From Methylobacterium sp. J-090 (GTDB lineage: Bacteria > Pseudomonadota > Alphaproteobacteria > Rhizobiales > Beijerinckiaceae), in the NCBI RefSeq assembly GCF_022829345.1, contig NZ_JAKSXV010000082.1, forward strand, positions 154,187 to 218,186: a stretch of DNA of 64,000 nucleotides. The letters run 5' to 3'. The notes beneath the pieces are model-generated. The model saw only the letters and a program-made list of their open reading frames with translations. It made no database searches and was not told where the DNA came from. Of this stretch, positions 28,554 to 40,712 are shown piece after piece; position 1 is the stretch's first letter, and every line of letters begins with the position of its first letter. The position numbers and the translations under genes were made by a program.

Positions 28554-29231
28554 ATGTTCAACCTGTTCCGAACACTCGCCCGGGGCGCCGCCGCCCAGGC
28601 CCGGGAAGACCTCATCGACCGCAACGCGCTGCTCATCCTCGATCAGCAGATCCGCGAGACCCGAGCCTCCTTGGAGCGCAGCCGCCTGGCCCTGGCCTCG
28701 GCCGTCGCCGGTGACAAGGCCGAGGCGCGCCGCCTCGCCGAGGTGGAGGCCCGCACCACGGACCTCGAGGAGCGCGCGGTTGCCGCCCTCGACGCCGGCC
28801 GCGAGGATCTGGCCCGCGAGGCCGCCGACGCCATCGCCGAACTGGAAGCCGAGGCCGAGGCGGTTCGCACGGCGCGGACGCGGTTCGCCCGGGAACTCAC
28901 CCGCATCCGCGCCGTGGTGGCCGACGCCACCCGCCGGCAGGCCGAACTGGAACGCGGCCGGCGCATCGCGGCGGCGGCCGAGTCCGCCCGCCGCCTCGGC
29001 GTCGCCGCCGCTCCGGAGGACCGTGCCACCCTGCGCGAAGCCGAGGCGACCCTGGCCCGCCTGCGCTCCCTTCAGAGCGAGGCTGCCGACACGGAGGCGG
29101 CCCTGGCCGAAGCCGAGCCCGGCGCCGACATCGCCGAGCGCCTGGAGCGTGAGGGATTCGGGAAAGCCACCCGCCCGACGGGCAGCGCGGTGCTCGAACG
29201 CCTGCGCCGCCGTTCGACTGCCGAAGTTTGA
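28554..29231 (+). CDS. PspA/IM30-family protein
   Basis: Membrane-stress protein of 225 residues that would bind stressed inner membrane. It starts MFNLFRTLARGA, an amphipathic helix like that of PspA, and is then almost wholly a long Ala/Glu/Arg-rich coiled coil (about 20-200). GGGAGA upstream of the ATG at 28554. It is followed 27 nt later by a YiaA-like membrane protein, a recurring partner. The usual sigma-54 activator PspF is not present nearby. Confidence 0.82.
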   Translation: MFNLFRTLARGAAAQAREDLIDRNALLILDQQIRETRASLERSRLALASAVAGDKAEARRLAEVEARTTDLEERAVAALDAGREDLAREAADAIAELEAEAEAVRTARTRFARELTRIRAVVADATRRQAELERGRRIAAAAESARRLGVAAAPEDRATLREAEATLARLRSLQSEAADTEAALAEAEPGADIAERLEREGFGKATRPTGSAVLERLRRRSTAEV

Positions 29232-29258
29232 TCCCCCTCCAGACCAAGGACCACCCCC

Positions 29259-29531
29259 ATGTCCAACGAAACCACGCAGCATTCCGGCGCCTGGGTCGCC
29301 TTCACCTACGCGTCGTTCCTCGGCGCCGCCCTGATGGTGGCGCTCGGCATTCTGTTCATGCCCATCGACATCTGGATGAAGGGCTACTTCGCCATGGGGG
29401 TGATCATGCTGGTCCAGTCCTGCATCACCGCCACCAAGACGGTGCGCGACGTCCACGAGGGCCGGCGCATGGTCAACCGCATCGAGGACGCCAAGACCGA
29501 GCGGCTGCTGATGTCGGTGGGCAAGGATTGA
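29259..29531 (+). CDS. YiaA/YiaB-family two-helix membrane protein
   Basis: 90-residue inner-membrane protein with two hydrophobic helices (about 12-35 and 41-60) joined by [15 protein letters not shown], then a charged helical tail. The family is functionally uncharacterised. AAGGA lies upstream of the ATG at 29259. Same strand and close behind the PspA-like gene, so probably one envelope-stress operon. Its stop codon lies inside a 15-bp tandem repeat. Confidence 0.82.
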   Translation: MSNETTQHSGAWVAFTYASFLGAALMVALGILFMPIDIWMKGYFAMGVIMLVQSCITATKTVRDVHEGRRMVNRIEDAKTERLLMSVGKD

Positions 29532-29562
29532 GCGGGCAAGGATTGAGCGGGCAAGGGTCGAG
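29521..29562. repeat. 15-bp tandem repeat across the stop codon of the YiaA-like gene
   Basis: GCAAGGATTGAGCGG occurs twice perfectly (29521-29535, 29536-29550) and a third degenerate copy starts at 29551. A second, GC-rich repeat (GCCCGCCCGGCGG twice) follows at about 29581-29615, just before hemF. Confidence 0.75.
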
Positions 29563-29631
29563 GGCCACGGGCGATTTGAAGCCCGCCCGGCGGCGATTGA
29601 CGCCCGCCCGGCGGGATGGGACATCGGGGCC

Positions 29632-30558
29632 ATGCAGCGCCCCGACACGCCCTTCACGCCCCTGCCCGAGCCCGAACTCGACGCCCTCAAGCGCGAGGCG
29701 ACGGCGTGGTTCACCACCCTGCGCGACCGCATCGTCGCCGCCCTGGAGGGCCTGGAGGACGAGGCCACCGGCTCGTTCCACCCGGACGCTCCGGCCGAGG
29801 CCGGACGCTTCGAGAAGACACCGTGGGAGCGCACCGACCATACGGGAAAACCCGGCGGCGGCGGCACCATGGCGATGCTGAAGGGCCGGGTGTTCGAGAA
29901 GGCCGGCGTCCACGTCTCGGCCGTGCACGGCGAGTTCGCGCCGGAGTTCCGCGCGCAGATGCCGGGCGCGGCGGAGGACCCGCGCTTCTTCGCCACCGGC
30001 ATCTCGCTCATCGCGCATCCGTGGAACCCGAACGCGCCGACCGTCCACATGAACACCCGGTTCGTCGCCACCACCCGGACGTGGTTCGGCGGCGGCGCCG
30101 ACCTGACGCCGGTCCTCGACCGCCGCCGCACCCAGGACGATCCCGATACCCTCGTCTTCCACGCCGCGATGAAGGCCGCCTGCGACGCCCACGCGCCGGC
30201 CGCCGACTACGCCCGCTACAAGGCCTGGTGCGAGGAATATTTCTATCTGCCGCACCGCAAGGAGCCGCGCGGCATCGGCGGCATCTTCTACGACTATCAC
30301 TGGACCGGAGACCCGGCCGCCGACCTCGCCTACACCCGCGACGTGGGCGGGGCCTTCCTGAACGCCTATCCGGCGATCATGCGGGCCAACATGGGCACGC
30401 CGTGGACCGAGGAGGACCGGCTGGAGCAGCAGGTCCGGCGCGGGCGCTACGTCGAGTTCAACCTGCTGCACGACCGCGGCACCATCTTCGGCCTGAAGAC
30501 CGGCGGCAACGTCGCCTCGATCCTGTCGTCCCTGCCGCCGACCGTGCGCTGGCCGTGA
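29632..30558 (+). CDS. hemF: Oxygen-dependent coproporphyrinogen III oxidase
   Basis: Oxidatively decarboxylates coproporphyrinogen III to protoporphyrinogen IX in haem and bacteriochlorophyll synthesis. 308 residues, as usual. Hallmarks are [40 protein letters not shown], and GGIFYDYHW. Start at ATG 29632. Its stop overlaps the GTG start of a SUFU-domain gene (GTGA). Confidence 0.95.
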   Translation: MQRPDTPFTPLPEPELDALKREATAWFTTLRDRIVAALEGLEDEATGSFHPDAPAEAGRFEKTPWERTDHTGKPGGGGTMAMLKGRVFEKAGVHVSAVHGEFAPEFRAQMPGAAEDPRFFATGISLIAHPWNPNAPTVHMNTRFVATTRTWFGGGADLTPVLDRRRTQDDPDTLVFHAAMKAACDAHAPAADYARYKAWCEEYFYLPHRKEPRGIGGIFYDYHWTGDPAADLAYTRDVGGAFLNAYPAIMRANMGTPWTEEDRLEQQVRRGRYVEFNLLHDRGTIFGLKTGGNVASILSSLPPTVRWP

Positions 30559-31139
30559 GCGAGGACATCACGGACGACAATCGCGCGGTCGCCAGGACCC
30601 TGGCGCGAACCTTCGGCGGTGCGCCCGTGATCCGGCGCCACCGGGACGAGACCGGGCGCAGCCACGTCGATCTCCTCACCTGCCGCGACGCGCCGGCGGC
30701 AGGCGTGACCTCCTACGCGACGGTCACCCTCGCCAACCACCCGATCATCCTCGACGGCGCGGAGTTTCCCGCCCGCGCCGAACTCGTGGGCGCCTGCGCG
30801 AGCGAGACGGAGAGGTTCGCCCACGTGCTCGCGGCCTGTGCCTTCCACGTCATCGACAGCGGCTGGTTCCTGGCGCCCGGCATCGTGTTTCCGGGCGTGG
30901 TGGCCGCCTCCGGCCTGTCCCGGACCCTGGCCCACGTGATGTTCGTGCTGCCGGCCCTGTGGCCGACGCCCATCGACACGATGGAGTTCGGCCCGCGCTC
31001 CGTGGCCTTCCTCATGGCGGTGCCGATCTCGGCGGGCGAATACGCCTTCGCGCAGGACAAGGGCGGCGACGCCCTCGAGGAACTGTTGGCGGCCCACCGG
31101 AGCGACCCGTTCGACATCCACCGGCCGTCGGTGGTCTGA
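30555..31139 (+). CDS. Suppressor-of-fused (SUFU) domain protein
   Basis: 194-residue soluble protein of the bacterial SUFU-like family, function unknown. It shows the conserved [26 protein letters not shown] near residue 45, AELVGAC, and the C-terminal [20 protein letters not shown] with [18 protein letters not shown]. In bacteria SUFU proteins occur as polymorphic-toxin immunity proteins, but no toxin lies nearby. Translation is coupled to hemF by a 4-nt overlap at GTG 30555, so a haem link or a passive operon position are both possible. Confidence 0.82.
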   Translation: MSEDITDDNRAVARTLARTFGGAPVIRRHRDETGRSHVDLLTCRDAPAAGVTSYATVTLANHPIILDGAEFPARAELVGACASETERFAHVLAACAFHVIDSGWFLAPGIVFPGVVAASGLSRTLAHVMFVLPALWPTPIDTMEFGPRSVAFLMAVPISAGEYAFAQDKGGDALEELLAAHRSDPFDIHRPSVV

Positions 31140-31147
31140 GGCGCGCG

Positions 31148-32269
31148 ATGACCGACACCCCCCTGCCCACCCGGTTCGCGCCCCAGCAGGACGCGGCCCT
31201 CAAGGCCATCGCGGCGTGGCGCCAGGGCGGGGGCGCCCAGGTGTTCCGCCTGTTCGGCTATGCCGGTACCGGCAAGACGACGCTGGCGCGCCGCATCGCC
31301 GACGACGTCGACGGCACGGTGGTGTTCGGCGCCTTCACCGGCAAGGCGGCCTCGGTGATGCGGTCCAAGGGCTGCCACGACGCGGCGACGATCCACAGCC
31401 TGATCTACCGCACCAAGGAGACGGAGGAAGGCGGCCCGGCCTTCACCCTCAACCGCACCGGGCCGATCTCGAAGGCCGAGCTCGTCATCATCGACGAATG
31501 CTCCATGGTGGATTCGGACCTCGGCAACGACCTCCTGTCCTTCGACAAGCCGGTGCTGGTGCTGGGCGATCCGGCGCAGCTGCCGCCCGTCCGCGGCGGC
31601 GGCTTCTTCACCGAGGCCGAGCCCGACGTGATGCTCACGGACGTCCACCGCCAGGCCGCCGACGATCCCATCGTCCGCATGGCGATGACGATCCGCGAGG
31701 GCGGCAAGCTCACCATCGGGGAGTACGGGCGCAGCCGCGTGGTCGCGCGCCGCAGCCTCGACCCGAACGAGGTCATCGCCGCTGATCAGGTGCTCGTCGG
31801 CATGAACAAGACGCGGCGGCTCTACAACAACCGCCTGCGCGAGATCGCCGGCCACACCGATCCGATGCCGGCGGTGGGCGAGAAGCTCGTGTGTCTCAGG
31901 AACGACCGCACCAAGGGCCTCCTCAACGGCTCGACCTGGACGGTCCAGGCCCAGCGCGCGGCGCAACGCCCCGACACGATCCGCCTCGACGTGGTGCCCG
32001 ACGACGACCCGGCGCTCCGCCGCCGCCCCGTGGACATCAAGGTGCTGCGCGCGGTGATGTCCGGCTCGGAGGAAGAAATCCCGGCCTTCCTCCGCCGCGA
32101 GACCGACGAGTTCACCTACGGCTACGCCCTCACCGTCCACAAGGCGCAAGGGTCGCAATGGGACAGCGTGGTGCTGTTCGACGAATCCTTCGCCTTCCGC
32201 GAGCACCGGGCGCGGTGGTTGTACACGGGCCTGACGCGGGCGGCGGAGGCGATCACGGTGGTGGTGTAA
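31148..32269 (+). CDS. RecD2-like ATP-dependent helicase
   Basis: Superfamily 1B DNA helicase of 373 residues. It has Walker A FGYAGTGKTTLARR (about 36-49), Walker B LVIIDECSMVDS, motif III GDPAQLPPVRGG and a C-terminal UvrD_C_2 box TYGYALTVHKAQGSQWDSVV followed by YTGLTRAAEAI. It lacks the N-terminal region of RecD or RecD2 and is short, resembling the Dda-like helicases found in alphaproteobacteria. ATG 31148 lies 8 nt after the SUFU stop. Role presumably in DNA repair or replication restart, by family. Confidence 0.86.
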   Translation: MTDTPLPTRFAPQQDAALKAIAAWRQGGGAQVFRLFGYAGTGKTTLARRIADDVDGTVVFGAFTGKAASVMRSKGCHDAATIHSLIYRTKETEEGGPAFTLNRTGPISKAELVIIDECSMVDSDLGNDLLSFDKPVLVLGDPAQLPPVRGGGFFTEAEPDVMLTDVHRQAADDPIVRMAMTIREGGKLTIGEYGRSRVVARRSLDPNEVIAADQVLVGMNKTRRLYNNRLREIAGHTDPMPAVGEKLVCLRNDRTKGLLNGSTWTVQAQRAAQRPDTIRLDVVPDDDPALRRRPVDIKVLRAVMSGSEEEIPAFLRRETDEFTYGYALTVHKAQGSQWDSVVLFDESFAFREHRARWLYTGLTRAAEAITVVV

Positions 32270-32281
32270 CCGGGTCGCGCG

Positions 32282-32866
32282 TCAGGCGGCGGTTGTCCGC
32301 TTCAGGAACCTCAATGCGCCCAGCGTGACGATTGAAGGGATCAGTGACAGCGCCAGCGGACCCGAGGCGAGGAGGGACGTGAAATCCGGGCGCATGGCTT
32401 GTGACAGACCAGAAGACGACTGCATCGTCGTCGCGATCTTCAGGAGACCGATCGAATTCATCGTCACGTTCTTCGCGCTGTTCTTCGACAGTCGATCGCG
32501 GTCATCCCGGGTCTTCTTGATCGCTTCTCCCTCATTGCTGTGATTGAACGATCCGATTCCAGGAATGAGATCCTGCGCCAACGGGACGATAAATTGCCCA
32601 TTGCTGGAAATCCTGAACTTTACCAAGGGAGAAGCTTGGTCGATTCGGAATGCGATTTCCCGCTCATTGAACTTCGGACTCCGGAGCCGCTGTTCGCAGA
32701 TCTTGGAAAATTCGTGATTCGCGTCGTCAGGCCCATTGCCGATCTTGGTCGCTATCGCTTCGGTCGGGTCGCAGCCCTTGGAAATGACACCCGCTGCGGC
32801 CTGTATTTCGGAGGACGCCTTGTCAGAAGCCTTCTGCAAACTGGAAGTGACCGAGTCCGACGACAT
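32282..32866 (-). CDS. Hypothetical Ser-rich protein with C-terminal membrane segment, lower GC
   Basis: Unrecognised 194-residue protein. The sequence is polar and Ser/Lys/Asn-rich, begins MSSDSVTSSLQKASDKASSE, and ends with a hydrophobic segment (about 168-187) followed by LRFLKRTTAA, so it could be tail-anchored in the inner membrane. GGAGGGG lies 6 nt before the ATG at 32866, a convincing ribosome-binding site. Codon use and base composition are visibly less GC-rich than all neighbours (ATT, AAA, TTC, AAT are common), which suggests horizontal acquisition. It converges with the helicase. No family can be named. Confidence 0.6.
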   Translation of the reverse strand: MSSDSVTSSLQKASDKASSEIQAAAGVISKGCDPTEAIATKIGNGPDDANHEFSKICEQRLRSPKFNEREIAFRIDQASPLVKFRISSNGQFIVPLAQDLIPGIGSFNHSNEGEAIKKTRDDRDRLSKNSAKNVTMNSIGLLKIATTMQSSSGLSQAMRPDFTSLLASGPLALSLIPSIVTLGALRFLKRTTAA

Positions 32867-33034
32867 CAACCCCTCCACGCTCGACAACCGGCTCCTTCTC
32901 GAAAGACGCGATCCGTTGTGGGTCCTTCATACCTTTGGACTCGGAGGCCAGCAACGCCACTGTGACTCTCGGACTCTCGGAGGTCGGTCACCACTCGTCA
33001 GGGCAGGGTACCGAGACGGGACGCGCCCGGACAC

Positions 33035-35766
<2,732 letters not shown>

Positions 35767-35770
<4 letters not shown>

Positions 35771-37128
35771 TGCGACAGCTCCGTGTTGGCCGAGCTCGGG
35801 CCCACGCCCCTGGGCACCGGCACGTCGGTGGCGCCGTAGCGGGCGTTGAGAACGAGGTTGGGACCGTCGTAGAGGTTGACGAGACGGGCGATGATGACCG
35901 TGTAGGCCGATTGGTCGGCCACGGGTTTCTTCGAATCGATGATGAGCCGACCGGACGGCAGGTAGATCGTGCCGAGCAGGGTGCGCGCCTCGTCGCTGAT
36001 GATGCGGTACTCGCGGAGCGGCAGCGGGCCGCCGGGCGGCGGCTTCGACTGTCCCTTGCCGCCGAGCGGCAGCGGCAGGGGAACCGGGATGGTCAGGGTG
36101 CGCTCCTCGAAGAACAGCAGCCCGCTCATGACGCCGTCCTTCGGGGCGGTGAGGCTGATGACGCTCTTCTCGTCGAACAGCAATCCGGTCCGCAGGCCCA
36201 TGAAGTAGAAGCCGACATTGACCCCGTCCAACGAACTGCCCTTGTCCACCACGAGGGGGCCGTCCTTCATGATGTAGACGCCCGGCCGTAGGGTCACCTT
36301 CGCGCCCTTGGTGATGTGAAGGCCGCCGCAATAGGTGCCGGGGCTGAGCGTCGCCGTGGTGGTGATGACGTTCTTGCCGTAGGCCGGATCGTCGAGGGAG
36401 CCGATGAGCATCATCGGGTTGAGCAGGTTCGCGATGTTGAGGCACGAGGCCGAGGCCGGCGCCGCACGGTCGGCCAGGGGGTCGCGGATCATCGGGCAGC
36501 CCGTGGCCGGCGTCGGCAGGAAGTTGGCCTTGCCGTAGTAACCGCCGGCCGAGCAGGTCGAGAGGGCCTGGGCGACGGCGGCATTCTCACCCTGGATGCC
36601 GGCCGGGTGCAGGGAGTTCGAGTAGAGCGAGCAGTCCGTGGCGGTGATCCGGGCGGCACTCTCGAGGTGGAACGCACCCATGGAGAGGGGGTCGAGGGCG
36701 AGCAGGCACAGGCGCGTGGTGCCGGCGAGCTTGGCCGTCGATTCGACCCTGACCTCCAGGGTCTGCAGGGCGAGGAGCCGCCCCAGGGTCAGGGTGATCT
36801 GCTGCGAGAGGACGACGCGCACGGCCGAGTGGTTGCCCATGACTTCGGCCGACGCGGTGACGGCCTGCTGGCTCCCGGCTTGCGCGCGCGCCATGGCCAC
36901 GGCGGTGCGGATCGCGCTCGCGTCGTCGGAGTTGGCGAGCTTGAACTGGTTGACGCCGGCGATGCTGCCGCTGTCGGCCGCGCGCTGAAGCTCGGCCCGG
37001 CGCTTGATCAGGGACGCGTACTCCACGGCCGCGGCGCTCATCCCGGTGATGACGGGAAGGAGCAGAGCGAAGATCAGGACGATGCCGCCGCGCGTGTCCC
37101 TGGCCAGTGCGGCGAACCACCCATACAT
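35767..37128 (-). CDS. TadG-like pilus-assembly protein
   Basis: 453-residue protein anchored by one N-terminal helix. The start DTRGGIVLIFALLLPVITGM with the following Ala/Glu-rich YASLIKRRAELQRAADSGS is the TadG/TadE-type pseudopilin-like module. The extracytoplasmic remainder contains many Cys and a beta-rich stretch (about 265-330) with repeats such as GTYCGGLHITKGAKVTLRPGVYIMKDGPL that may form a parallel beta structure. No von Willebrand A motif is obvious. Translationally coupled to the hybrid kinase and divergent from two TadE-like genes. A role in Flp/Tad pili is inferred from the family. Confidence 0.78.
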
Positions 37129-37468
37129 TTCCCAACTCCTGCGTCAGGGATGGCGCGGATGAGTTGAGATTGACTGAATGTCGAACGGTTGCAGAAATTT
37201 CGGAATTACAACCTGAAAGCTGTCGGTCTAGTACGAGTTGAAACTATGACATCACGTTTTCGTGACAAGATCGGGCTTGGTGGTGGACCGCACGGCGAAT
37301 TAACCGCCCACGCGCCATGAACAGACGAGCGCGTCGCCGTTGCGCCGCGTGCAGGTCCCGCAAACGCCCGTGCTTCCACTGGACGCCCTTCATCGATCAC
37401 GAATCCGTGGCCCTTGCGGTTCGGTGATCTCCCAGCCGCCGACCCAGCCAGGGCGGCGAACGGTCTGG
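37129..37468. other. Divergent promoter region between TadG-like and TadE-like genes
   Basis: About 340 nt, no gene supported. The part from 37150 to 37320 is noticeably AT-richer than its surroundings and contains TTGACT and AATTAACC (a CtrA half-site-like string at about 37297). Likely promoters for both directions. Confidence 0.45.
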
Positions 37469-38014
37469 ATGATTTGGCGGAACGCCATCGCCCGGATGCG
37501 CCGGGATGCGGGGGGCGCCGCGGCCGTCGAGTTCGCCCTGGTGATGGTTCCGCTCTTCGTGGTCATTCTGTTCGTTCTCGAGAACGCCCTCGTCCACTGG
37601 ATCACGGCCTCCCTCGACAACGGCCTCGACGCCTCCATGCGCCAGTTCTATGTCCGCGCCGCCGGGCCGGGGACCGAGCAGATCGACGGGGTCCGCACGG
37701 AATTGTGCCGGCAGGTCGCCCCGTTCGTGAAATGCGAGGCCCTGAAGGTCGATGTCGCCGCCTATGCCAGCTTCGGCAGCGTCGATCGCGCCAGCCCCAT
37801 CGATCCGGCGACGGGGGATTGGCGGCCGGGCTTCGGCGGCCAGCACGGCTGCCTCGCCAAGGGCAGCGTCGTCGTGGTCCAGGCGGCGCTGGCCCAGCAC
37901 ACGTTCCAGGCATTCGGGATCGCCCCGGGCCAGTTCAGGGATGGCAGCCGCCTTATCAACGCGGCGGCGGTGATCCAGCTCGAGGGAAATTCGCCGGTCG
38001 CGGCCGGATGCTGA
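37469..38014 (+). CDS. TadE-like protein 1
   Basis: 181-residue protein with the TadE-type N-terminus: a short basic stretch RMRRDAGGAAAVEFAL with the conserved Glu, then a hydrophobic helix (about 22-42). The rest is predicted to be outside the inner membrane, with three or four Cys. Start at ATG 37469. Its stop codon overlaps the next TadE-like gene by 7 nt. These minor pilins help assemble Flp/Tad pili; the major pilin, ATPase and secretin genes are not in this window. Confidence 0.78.
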   Translation: MIWRNAIARMRRDAGGAAAVEFALVMVPLFVVILFVLENALVHWITASLDNGLDASMRQFYVRAAGPGTEQIDGVRTELCRQVAPFVKCEALKVDVAAYASFGSVDRASPIDPATGDWRPGFGGQHGCLAKGSVVVVQAALAQHTFQAFGIAPGQFRDGSRLINAAAVIQLEGNSPVAAGC

Positions 38015-38619
38015 GCGCGGTCCTGCGGAGGGGGTGGCGTCTCGCCGGGAAACGCGACGGCATGGCCCTGGTCGAGTTCGCGCTCCTGGTCCCGGTCCTG
38101 ATGCTCCTCTATTTCGGCACCGTCGAACTGACCAACGTCCTGCGCCACGCGCGCAAGCTCGACATCCTGTCCCGCACCATCGGTGACAGTCTCTCCCAGC
38201 GCACCCAGCCGACCTCGACGGAGATCGAGGACATCTTCAAGGCCGCCGCCATCGTCATGGCGCCCTACGACGGCGCCGGGGTGCAGATGAGCGTCAGCGC
38301 GGTCGGGGTCGGCGGCATCCTTGAGCCCGGTCCGTTGCGGGTCTGTTCGAGCGTGGCGACCTCCGGCGCGCCGGTCCGGGTCCCCGGCACGCCGGCGCCG
38401 GTGGCCGAGGCCGAGGCGCTGCAGCCCGCCGGCAGCCGGCTCCTCCTCGTCGAGATCACCGCCGCCTACCGTCCCGTCTCGGGGCCGGGCATGTTCCGGG
38501 ATGCCGTGCAGGGCATCGTGCTGGCGCGACGGACCAAGTGGCCCGTGCGCTACGGCCGGCGCTACGCGAGCCAGAGCCCCGAGATCATCCTGCCCAACGG
38601 CCTTCCCTGCCCTTCCTGA
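38008..38619 (+). CDS. TadE-like protein 2
   Basis: 203-residue TadE-family pseudopilin-like protein. KRDGMALVEFALLVPVLMLLYFGTVEL gives the conserved Glu and the membrane helix (about residues 18-40). The extracytoplasmic domain starts ARKLDILSRTIGDSLSQ and contains two Cys. ATG 38008 lies within the last codons of TadE-like 1, so the two are translationally coupled. Confidence 0.82.
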   Translation: MLSAVLRRGWRLAGKRDGMALVEFALLVPVLMLLYFGTVELTNVLRHARKLDILSRTIGDSLSQRTQPTSTEIEDIFKAAAIVMAPYDGAGVQMSVSAVGVGGILEPGPLRVCSSVATSGAPVRVPGTPAPVAEAEALQPAGSRLLLVEITAAYRPVSGPGMFRDAVQGIVLARRTKWPVRYGRRYASQSPEIILPNGLPCPS

Positions 38620-38672
38620 CCCGGCTCTGACGGAACGATCGGCCGGGCATCGCAGACATCTACCCAGGAAGA

Positions 38673-38707
38673 GAGTTCGCACACAGGACGGCAGAGTTCG
38701 CACACAG
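38673..38707. repeat. Direct repeat pair GAGTTCGCACACAG
   Basis: Two perfect 14-bp copies at 38673-38686 and 38694-38707, starting 21 bp apart, i.e. two helical turns, as expected for tandem binding sites on one DNA face. Confidence 0.7.
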
Positions 38708-38814
38708 CGGGGCAGTGCTGGTGGCCGGCGAACGAATTCATTCACCCTGTGGCGCGGGATGGGGTGTCAGGACGCCGCGGATAGTCCAGACATTCAGGGT
38801 GTCCCGCGAAACGT

Positions 38815-38848
38815 TCCCGACACCACCGGTTCTCGCTCCCGACACCAC
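38815..38848. repeat. Direct repeat pair TCCCGACACCAC
   Basis: Two perfect 12-bp copies, about 38815-38826 and 38837-38848, 22 bp apart, about 100 bp upstream of the REC-HD-GYP start. Confidence 0.65.
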
Positions 38849-38947
38849 GGGACGGCGGAGATCATGAGGGACGCTCGGGGGTACCTGGTCCGGTGCAGCA
38901 CCCGCCGGTGAGCGCAAGATGTGGATCAGGGATCGCAAGGCCACTCG

Positions 38948-39970
38948 ATGTTCGTTCTCGTTCTCGATGACGCCCCGCTGAACAACATGCTGATGGCCGA
39001 GGCCATCCGTACCATCCCGGACTGCACCGTGCGCGACTTCACGCGTCCGGCGGACGCGCTCGCCTTCGTCGAGGCCAATTCCGACGCCATCGGGGTGGCG
39101 ATCTCGGATTACGACATGCCGGGCATGAACGGCGTCGCCTTCATCCGCGCGGCTCGCGCCGTCCCGGGCTTCGAGCACGTGCCGGTGGTGATGGTGACGA
39201 GCCTCGATCAGCGCAGCCTGCGCCGCGAGGCCCTGGAGGCCGGGGCCACCGACTTCCTGGCCAAGCCCTTCGACCCCATCGAGATCCGGGCTCGGGTGTC
39301 GAACCTGCTCGCCCTCAACCGCGCCCGCATCGACCAGCGCGAGCGCGCCGCCTGGCTCGACCGCGAGGTGAAGGCCGCCACCGCCCTCATCGCCGCCCGC
39401 GAGCGCGAGATCGTCCTCATGCTGATGAAGGCCGCCGAGCATCGCGACAACGAGACCGGCAACCACGTGGCGCGGGTGGCCGGCCTCGTCACCCTCATCG
39501 CCCGGGGCCTCGACCTGCCCGACGCGGAGGTGGAGCAGCTCAGCCTCGCCTCGACCATGCACGATGTCGGCAAGATCAGCGTGCCGGACACGATCCTGCT
39601 GAAGCCCGGCCCCCTGACGCAGGACGAGCGCCGCGAGATGGAACGCCACGCCGAGCGCGGCCGGCGCATCCTCGAGGGCTCGTCGTCCCATCTCATGCAG
39701 CGCGCCGCCGAGATCGCCGCCACCCACCACGAGCGCTGGGACGGGAGCGGCTACCCGTCGGGACTCGCCGGCGAGGCGATCCCCCTGTCCGGCCGCATCG
39801 TCGCCGTGGCCGACGTGTTCGATGCGCTCACCTCGGACCGGCCCTACAAGAAGGCCTGGAGCGAGGCCGAGGCCCTCAACCATATCCTGGCCAATGCCGG
39901 CTCGCATTTCGACCCCGCCTGCGTGGCGGCCTTCGTGCGGATGCTGTCGAAGGACGGGACGCCCGCCTGA
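38948..39970 (+). CDS. Response regulator with HD-GYP domain (c-di-GMP phosphodiesterase)
   Basis: 340-residue cytoplasmic protein. The REC domain (about 1-120) has DD at 7-8, phosphoacceptor Asp54 in ISDYDMPGMNG and Lys106 in AKPFDP. A linker helix leads to an HD-GYP domain (about 150-335) with the metal-binding HDVGK (205-209), HAERGRRIL and HHERWDGSGYP (260-270). All key residues are present, so it should hydrolyse c-di-GMP when phosphorylated. AAGG precedes ATG 38948. Lies downstream of the TadE-like genes; a cognate kinase could be the hybrid kinase at 33035-35770, by inference. Confidence 0.92.
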   Translation: MFVLVLDDAPLNNMLMAEAIRTIPDCTVRDFTRPADALAFVEANSDAIGVAISDYDMPGMNGVAFIRAARAVPGFEHVPVVMVTSLDQRSLRREALEAGATDFLAKPFDPIEIRARVSNLLALNRARIDQRERAAWLDREVKAATALIAAREREIVLMLMKAAEHRDNETGNHVARVAGLVTLIARGLDLPDAEVEQLSLASTMHDVGKISVPDTILLKPGPLTQDERREMERHAERGRRILEGSSSHLMQRAAEIAATHHERWDGSGYPSGLAGEAIPLSGRIVAVADVFDALTSDRPYKKAWSEAEALNHILANAGSHFDPACVAAFVRMLSKDGTPA

Positions 39971-40045
39971 CCCCCGCCGGTTGGCGCCGGGCCGCCCCAT
40001 GGCCTATCTCCCGGCCGGATACGACCGACGGGACGGGAGACAGCC

Positions 40046-40633
40046 TTGGCATACGGGACGAGCTCGGCACACGAGACCGGCGGACCGCCGCAGATGCACG
40101 CCACGACGATCCTGATGGTGCGCAAGGGCGGGCGCGTCGTCATCGGCGGGGATGGGCAGGTCAGCCTCGGCCAGACCATCGTCAAGGGCAACGCCCGCAA
40201 GGTGCGACGCCTCGCCAAGGGCGCGGTGATCGGCGGCTTCGCCGGGGCCACGGCGGACGCCTTCACCCTGTTCGAGCGACTGGAGGCCAAGCTCGAACAG
40301 TATCCGGGCCAGCTCACCCGCGCCTGCGTCGAGCTCACCAAGGACTGGCGGACCGACCGCTACCTGCGCCGCCTCGAGGCGATGATGCTCGTGGCCGACC
40401 GGGAGGTCAGCCTGCTGCTTTCGGGGGCCGGCGATGTGCTGGAGCCGGAACACGGCGTCATGGCGATTGGTTCGGGTGGCAACTACGCCCTCGCCGCCGC
40501 TCGTGCCCTCGAAGATGGTCCCCACGACGCGGAAGCCATCGTCCGGCGAGCCATGGAAATCGCGGCCGAGATCTGTGTCTACACCAACGGCAGCCTCGTC
40601 ATCGAAGCCCTCGACACTGCACAGCCTGGATGA
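40046..40633 (+). CDS. hslV: ATP-dependent protease proteolytic subunit HslV
   Basis: Threonine peptidase that forms a double hexamer and degrades proteins delivered by HslU. About 195 residues from TTG 40046, or 179 from ATG 40094 (MHATTIL). The nucleophile Thr lies in [12 protein letters not shown], followed by GDGQVSLG and the conserved [23 protein letters not shown]. Hyphomicrobiales HslV proteins commonly have this short N-terminal extension. hslU is not next; it lies 2.9 kb downstream beyond two unrelated genes. Confidence 0.94.
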   Translation: MAYGTSSAHETGGPPQMHATTILMVRKGGRVVIGGDGQVSLGQTIVKGNARKVRRLAKGAVIGGFAGATADAFTLFERLEAKLEQYPGQLTRACVELTKDWRTDRYLRRLEAMMLVADREVSLLLSGAGDVLEPEHGVMAIGSGGNYALAAARALEDGPHDAEAIVRRAMEIAAEICVYTNGSLVIEALDTAQPG

Positions 40634-40712
40634 TCGTCGGCAGTTGATTAACGATCCTTTGCAGGATTGCCTCTAAGACAGCGGGAAAAGGTGTCTGGGA
40701 GAGTCGATCATC

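Larger units (their letters stand above)
38620..38947. other. Intergenic region with short direct repeats before the REC-HD-GYP gene
   Basis: No gene is supported. Two pairs of direct repeats, at 21 and 22-bp periodicity, are annotated separately. A GTG at 38921 could extend the downstream protein by nine residues. Confidence 0.5.

Noticed and set aside
29521..29615. CRISPR-like repeat
   Set aside because: Units are 13-15 bp, directly tandem and without spacers; no cas genes are in the window.
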